A DNA stretch of 7,438 bases, from the NCBI GenBank assembly GCA_005877185.1, contig VBPQ01000038.1, positions 1-7,438 of the forward strand, given 5' to 3'. Under the pieces are notes generated by a model, which was given only the letters and a program-made list of their open reading frames with translations, was not told the origin of the DNA and did not search any database. The stretch comes from Nitrososphaerota archaeon (lineage in GTDB: Archaea > Thermoproteota > Nitrososphaeria > Nitrososphaerales > Gagatemarchaeaceae). A program made the translations under genes and the position numbers. Below are positions 5,609 through 7,438 of the stretch, piece after piece; within the stretch, counting starts at the first letter, position 1, and each line of letters begins with the position of its first letter.

Positions 5609-5929
5609 GTGACGCCAGAAGACTATCGCCGAATCGCCCTCAGTTTTCCCGGAGCCACCGAAAACAGCCACATGGATCATCCAGATTTCCGTGTCGGGGG
5701 CAGGATCTTCGCTACTCTATGGAAGGGAAATGGAGTCCTCCTGCTGAGGCCGGACCAGCAGGCTCTTCTTGTGAAGACCGATCCCACCACCTTCACTCCT
5801 GTGAAGGGCGGTTGGGGAAGAAAGGGTTCGACGACCGTTCATCTTGACGTGGCAGATGAAGAATCAGTCCGGCGAGCATTGTCGGAAGCGTGGCGTAATA
5901 AAGCTCCGAAGACGCGCGGAAACGTCTGA
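5609..5929 (+). CDS. MmcQ/YjbR family protein
   Basis: This 106-residue protein of the YjbR/MmcQ family (CyaY-like fold, PF04237) is often annotated as DNA-binding, though its biochemical role is poorly known. Motifs in order are TPEDYRRIALSFPGATE at residues 2-18 (the typical 'ede.r.i.lslPga.e' opening), HPDFRVGGRIFATLW at 24-38 (the 'f.v.gKiFa.l' strand), VLLLRPDQQALLV, a Trp-Gly-rich turn (VKGGWGRKGS), and a C-terminal helix near ESVRRALSEAWRNKAPK. Length is normal for the family. An upstream in-frame GTG at 5588 would add seven residues, but the TATA box at 5577-5584 would place transcription initiation at or near 5609, and family members usually start at 'MTPEDyrr'. I therefore prefer GTG 5609. 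It is divergent from the nitroreductase-like gene. Confidence 0.8.
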   Translation: MTPEDYRRIALSFPGATENSHMDHPDFRVGGRIFATLWKGNGVLLLRPDQQALLVKTDPTTFTPVKGGWGRKGSTTVHLDVADEESVRRALSEAWRNKAPKTRGNV

Positions 5930-6004
5930 AGATTTGAGTCGTGGTCACCGCTTACCGCGACGGTATCCGAAACGTGGCGTGACGCCCGCTCTCTCGTATT
6001 CAGC

Positions 6005-6012
6005 CTTAAATA
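6005..6012 (+). promoter_or_regulatory. TATA box for the small alpha/beta-barrel-like gene
   Basis: CTTAAATA is centred about 30 bases before ATG 6039. It is identical in core to the DUF2795-like gene's box. It separates this gene from the YjbR-like gene, so the two are probably not one operon. Confidence 0.6.
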
Positions 6013-6038
6013 ACCTAGAATCAGAACAAGCCCTTGCG

Positions 6039-6356
6039 ATGTTATTCGTTCTCACCGCAACTCATCCTCCCGACCAGTGCCCCACTTCCAATTCAAAGAT
6101 AAGAAACCAATTCAAAGCATCATCGACGGAACTCCCAAAGGTAGCCAAGAAGCTGGGGGTGAAACTCATAGCTGGCCCCCTGATCCTAGGATCGGAACAC
6201 GAATCAATCACCATAGTTGAGGCCGACCAGGTCAAATCTGTCAGGGACTTCACAGTCCAGACTGGTTTGGTCCAGTGGAATTCGATCAGAATTTCGCCCG
6301 CAATAACCATGGAGGAGGGACAGAAGGAAGTAGAGGACCTCAAACCCCTCTACTGA
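6039..6356 (+). CDS. Small protein, probable ferredoxin-like dimeric alpha/beta-barrel (DUF3303-like)
   Basis: This 105-residue protein starts at ATG 6039, chosen because of the TATA box about 30 bases upstream; the same frame is open further left but has no promoter support. The layout is beta (MLFVLTATH), a polar loop, a helix (residues about 33-43, LPKVAKKLGV), beta (KLIAGPLIL), beta (SITIVEADQ), a helix (VKSVRDFTVQTG), then beta (NSIRISPAITMEEG). This is the two-repeat plan of dimeric alpha/beta-barrel proteins. The 'I.EAd....v.df....l...n.i.isPai..eeg' part is reminiscent of DUF3303-like proteins. Function is unknown, and the family call is tentative. A T5 tract follows six bases after the stop. 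Confidence 0.65.
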   Translation: MLFVLTATHPPDQCPTSNSKIRNQFKASSTELPKVAKKLGVKLIAGPLILGSEHESITIVEADQVKSVRDFTVQTGLVQWNSIRISPAITMEEGQKEVEDLKPLY

Positions 6357-6359
6357 CTC

Positions 6360-6366
6360 CCTTTTT
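6360..6366 (+). terminator. Oligo-T terminator
   Basis: A CTTTTT tract begins about five bases after the stop codon of the preceding gene (6354-6356). No hairpin is visible, which is usual for archaeal termination. Confidence 0.4.
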
Positions 6367-6373
6367 GCGCTAA

Positions 6374-6568
6374 TCAGTACCTCCCCAAGCTCGAGAACAG
6401 TCGTGCTTTTCCACATTCTGTGTGGTCTGCGCCATTCTGCAATAGTATCTTTAGGACTCTTTCTAACTCTGATTCGCCAGCGCCCGGCAACTCATCGCCG
6501 AGAAGAGTGCGTCGAGTCGATAATACAAGGCCATGTTCGGCTTCATGAGTGAACGGAATCTGTATCAT
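6374..6568 (-). CDS. Possible small hypothetical protein
   Basis: This 64-residue frame runs from ATG 6568. No family is recognised. It begins MIQIPFTHEAEH, has the basic pair RR at residues 19-20, and a likely amphipathic helix near ESELERVLKILLQNGAD. The codon use looks plausible for coding sequence, and no better frame covers this 250-base stretch. Against it, the nearest minus-strand AT-rich box (GATAAAGC, about 6582-6589) is only about 17 bases before the ATG, too close for a leaderless start. No Shine-Dalgarno site is seen. It is convergent with the gene ending at 6356. It may also be a decayed fragment or chance. Confidence 0.3.
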   Translation of the reverse strand: MIQIPFTHEAEHGLVLSTRRTLLGDELPGAGESELERVLKILLQNGADHTECGKARLFSSLGRY

Positions 6569-6580
6569 GGGTCCACAATC

Positions 6581-6588
6581 GCTTTATC
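6581..6588 (+). promoter_or_regulatory. Possible TATA box for the zinc-finger-like gene
   Basis: GCTTTATC is centred about 25 bases before TTG 6609, the spacing seen for other genes in this window. It is a weaker match to a TATA consensus than the others. Confidence 0.4.
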
Positions 6589-6608
6589 CTCGCACAGAGC
6601 TTTGAATC

Positions 6609-6914
6609 TTGAGTATTGAGTTGCATCCTCCCGACCCGACCGACGTATTCATCGAGTGGGTGAGACAGGATCATCCTCTCCCTCGCAAGGGAGCAGTGAA
6701 GAGGTTTTGGATTCACTGCCCGTGCTGCAGTGGGACGAGAGCGAAGTGCGATTTTGGCAAGGAAGACGGACTGACGGAGCGGGGGGCGCTGGAAGCCGCC
6801 TACGAGCACGTGCAAAGAAAACACCCCCTGATGCAGCTGCTGACCATCGAAATGCTGCAGACGCCGCCTCACCCGATGAAACTATCCGCCGCGGATAAGC
6901 GCACTCTTCGATAA
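6609..6914 (+). CDS. Small probable zinc-binding protein (Cx2C...Hx4H)
   Basis: This 101-residue protein is read from TTG 6609. No family is recognised. The centre reads FWIHCPCCSG at residues 33-42, and the helix-like EHVQRKHP follows at 66-73. Cysteines 37 and 40 (CPCC; C39 is also present) and histidines 67 and 72 give a Cx2C-x26-Hx4H spacing compatible with a C2H2-like zinc site; C47 and H36 are extra candidates. The wide Cys-His gap is longer than in classical fingers. The rest is charged and soluble, with no signal peptide. It could bind nucleic acid or protein, but this is inference. The start is supported by an AT-rich box about 25 bases upstream. Confidence 0.6.
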   Translation: MSIELHPPDPTDVFIEWVRQDHPLPRKGAVKRFWIHCPCCSGTRAKCDFGKEDGLTERGALEAAYEHVQRKHPLMQLLTIEMLQTPPHPMKLSAADKRTLR

Positions 6915-7154
6915 TTAACCGCCTCCGGAATCAAGAGCTCGTCGGTCAATTTGAGGTCGAAATATCTCAGGAAATAGCCGGGGGGTTGGACTCTTGCCCT
7001 GCAGGGGGTTTTTGGCGCCGTAGATGACGTGCGGGCGTGCGGGAACATCGAGTTATCCCGATTAGCTCCCGTCGACGATTCCCGCAGCGAAGGGAGGGAG
7101 GGAGAACTACTTCGCCCTCTCCGAGATAGGAGAAGGCGACGCCAGCGAGAATCG
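6915..7154. other. Non-coding stretch with strong hairpins
   Basis: No convincing gene is seen in about 310 bases before the next start. Two stems stand out. TGCGGGAA...TCG (7038-7050) can pair with CGATTCCCGCA (7076-7086) with a two-base bulge. CGCCCTCTCC (7113-7122) can pair with GGAGAAGGCG (7129-7138) around a six-base loop. A purine tract with GGGAGGGAGGGAG lies between them at 7091-7104. On the minus strand, 6915-6990 reads PPGYFLRYFDLKLTDELLIP without a clear start, perhaps a decayed coding piece. Confidence 0.3.
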
Positions 7155-7164
7155 AAAAATAAAT
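7155..7164 (+). promoter_or_regulatory. Possible TATA box for the Tat-like exported protein
   Basis: AAAAATAAAT is centred about 67 bases before ATG 7227, predicting a 5' leader near 40 bases. This gene would then differ from the leaderless pattern of its neighbours. A weak AGAGG at 7211-7215 lies 11 bases before the ATG and might serve as a ribosome binding site. Confidence 0.35.
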
Positions 7165-7226
7165 TTTGGCGAGTCTTCGACAAGAAACGTAGTTTGTGGA
7201 ACTGGCTTACAGAGGCATCATCCTGA

Positions 7227-7438
7227 ATGCCTAAAGGTTGGTTTGGGCCAAAAGGAAATACCTTGACCAGCAGAACTGATGTGGCTGAAGGTCAGGAGAA
7301 GGCAGATTCTCCTCAGGAAATCAAAAGTGTGGCCGGCCCGGTACGATTGACATTGGAGAGATCACCGAGCAAGAGGCAGTTCCTAAAGCTTGCCTTGCTT
7401 GCCGGCGGGGCCGCCACAGTTGCGCTTGCATGGCCCCG
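7227..7438 (+). CDS. Exported protein with Tat-like signal (3' partial)
   Basis: The frame is open from ATG 7227, directly after a TGA in the same frame (7224-7226), to the window edge: 70 codons plus two bases. About 48 polar residues come first (MPKGWFGPKGNTLTSRTDVA...), then SPSKRQFLKLALLAGG at about residues 49-64, followed by AATVALAW. This is the twin-arginine pattern 'S-R-R-x-F-L-K' plus hydrophobic core, but with Lys-Arg in place of Arg-Arg. KR variants are known in a few Tat substrates. The mature protein lies outside the window, so I cannot name it; folded redox proteins such as Rieske or multicopper proteins are common Tat cargo. The long n-region is unusual. An alternative is a single-span membrane anchor. 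Confidence 0.65.
   Translation, partial: MPKGWFGPKGNTLTSRTDVAEGQEKADSPQEIKSVAGPVRLTLERSPSKRQFLKLALLAGGAATVALAWP

Noticed and set aside
7091..7104. G-quadruplex from GGGAGGGAGGGAG
   Set aside because: There are only three runs of GGG; a fourth is not close enough to call a standard quadruplex.
7029..7226. Plus-strand frame of 65 codons before the Tat-like gene
   Set aside because: It has an arginine-rich composition, covers the hairpin and purine-tract region, and has no promoter or family signal.
1..7438. tRNA, rRNA, CRISPR arrays, insertion sequences
   Set aside because: By eye I found no T-loop or anticodon arrangement, no regularly spaced repeats, no transposase motif and no paired terminal inverted repeats on either strand.

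Overview
The window looks archaeal. Most genes have an AT-rich TATA-like box centred about 25-31 bases before the start codon and no Shine-Dalgarno site, which is the layout of leaderless archaeal transcripts. GTG and TTG starts are frequent. The protein families seen (AbrB/PIN antitoxin-toxin, clan AA aspartic protease, DUF2795-like, deazaflavin-type nitroreductase, large FN3 surface proteins) would suit a moderately GC-rich Thaumarchaeota/Nitrososphaeria-like lineage. That placement is inference; no rRNA or other marker gene is present.

Layout from left to right. Positions 1-1145 hold a surface protein with a C-terminal membrane anchor, cut at its 5' side by the window edge. A roughly 280-base intergenic stretch follows, with possible RNA stems. 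A small DUF2795-like gene on the minus strand (1425-1628) is divergent from an AbrB-type antitoxin gene (1752-2027). The antitoxin is followed by only the N-terminal piece of its PIN-domain partner (1981-2103). Next comes the C-terminal remnant of a clan AA aspartic protease (2084-2275), then a 787-residue secreted protein with two FN3 domains (2451-4814). Directly after that protein lies a frameshifted stretch (4831-5150) that reads as the missing middle and C-terminal part of a PIN protein.

From 5147 onward: a nitroreductase-like gene on the minus strand (5147-5512) and a divergent YjbR/MmcQ-like gene (5609-5929) share a 117-base intergenic region with two TATA boxes and a perfect 6-2-6 inverted repeat midway between them. 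Then come a small dimeric alpha/beta-barrel-like protein (6039-6356), a doubtful small minus-strand frame (6374-6568), a possible zinc-finger protein (6609-6914), a roughly 310-base non-coding stretch with strong hairpins, and the start of a Tat-like exported protein that runs off the right edge (7227-7438).

The most notable reading is that one vapC-type PIN gene appears broken into two complementary halves about 2.7 kb apart, with a protease remnant and the FN3 surface protein between them. I see no intact defence system, CRISPR array, tRNA, rRNA or insertion sequence. The rest looks like ordinary archaeal accessory and housekeeping genes.
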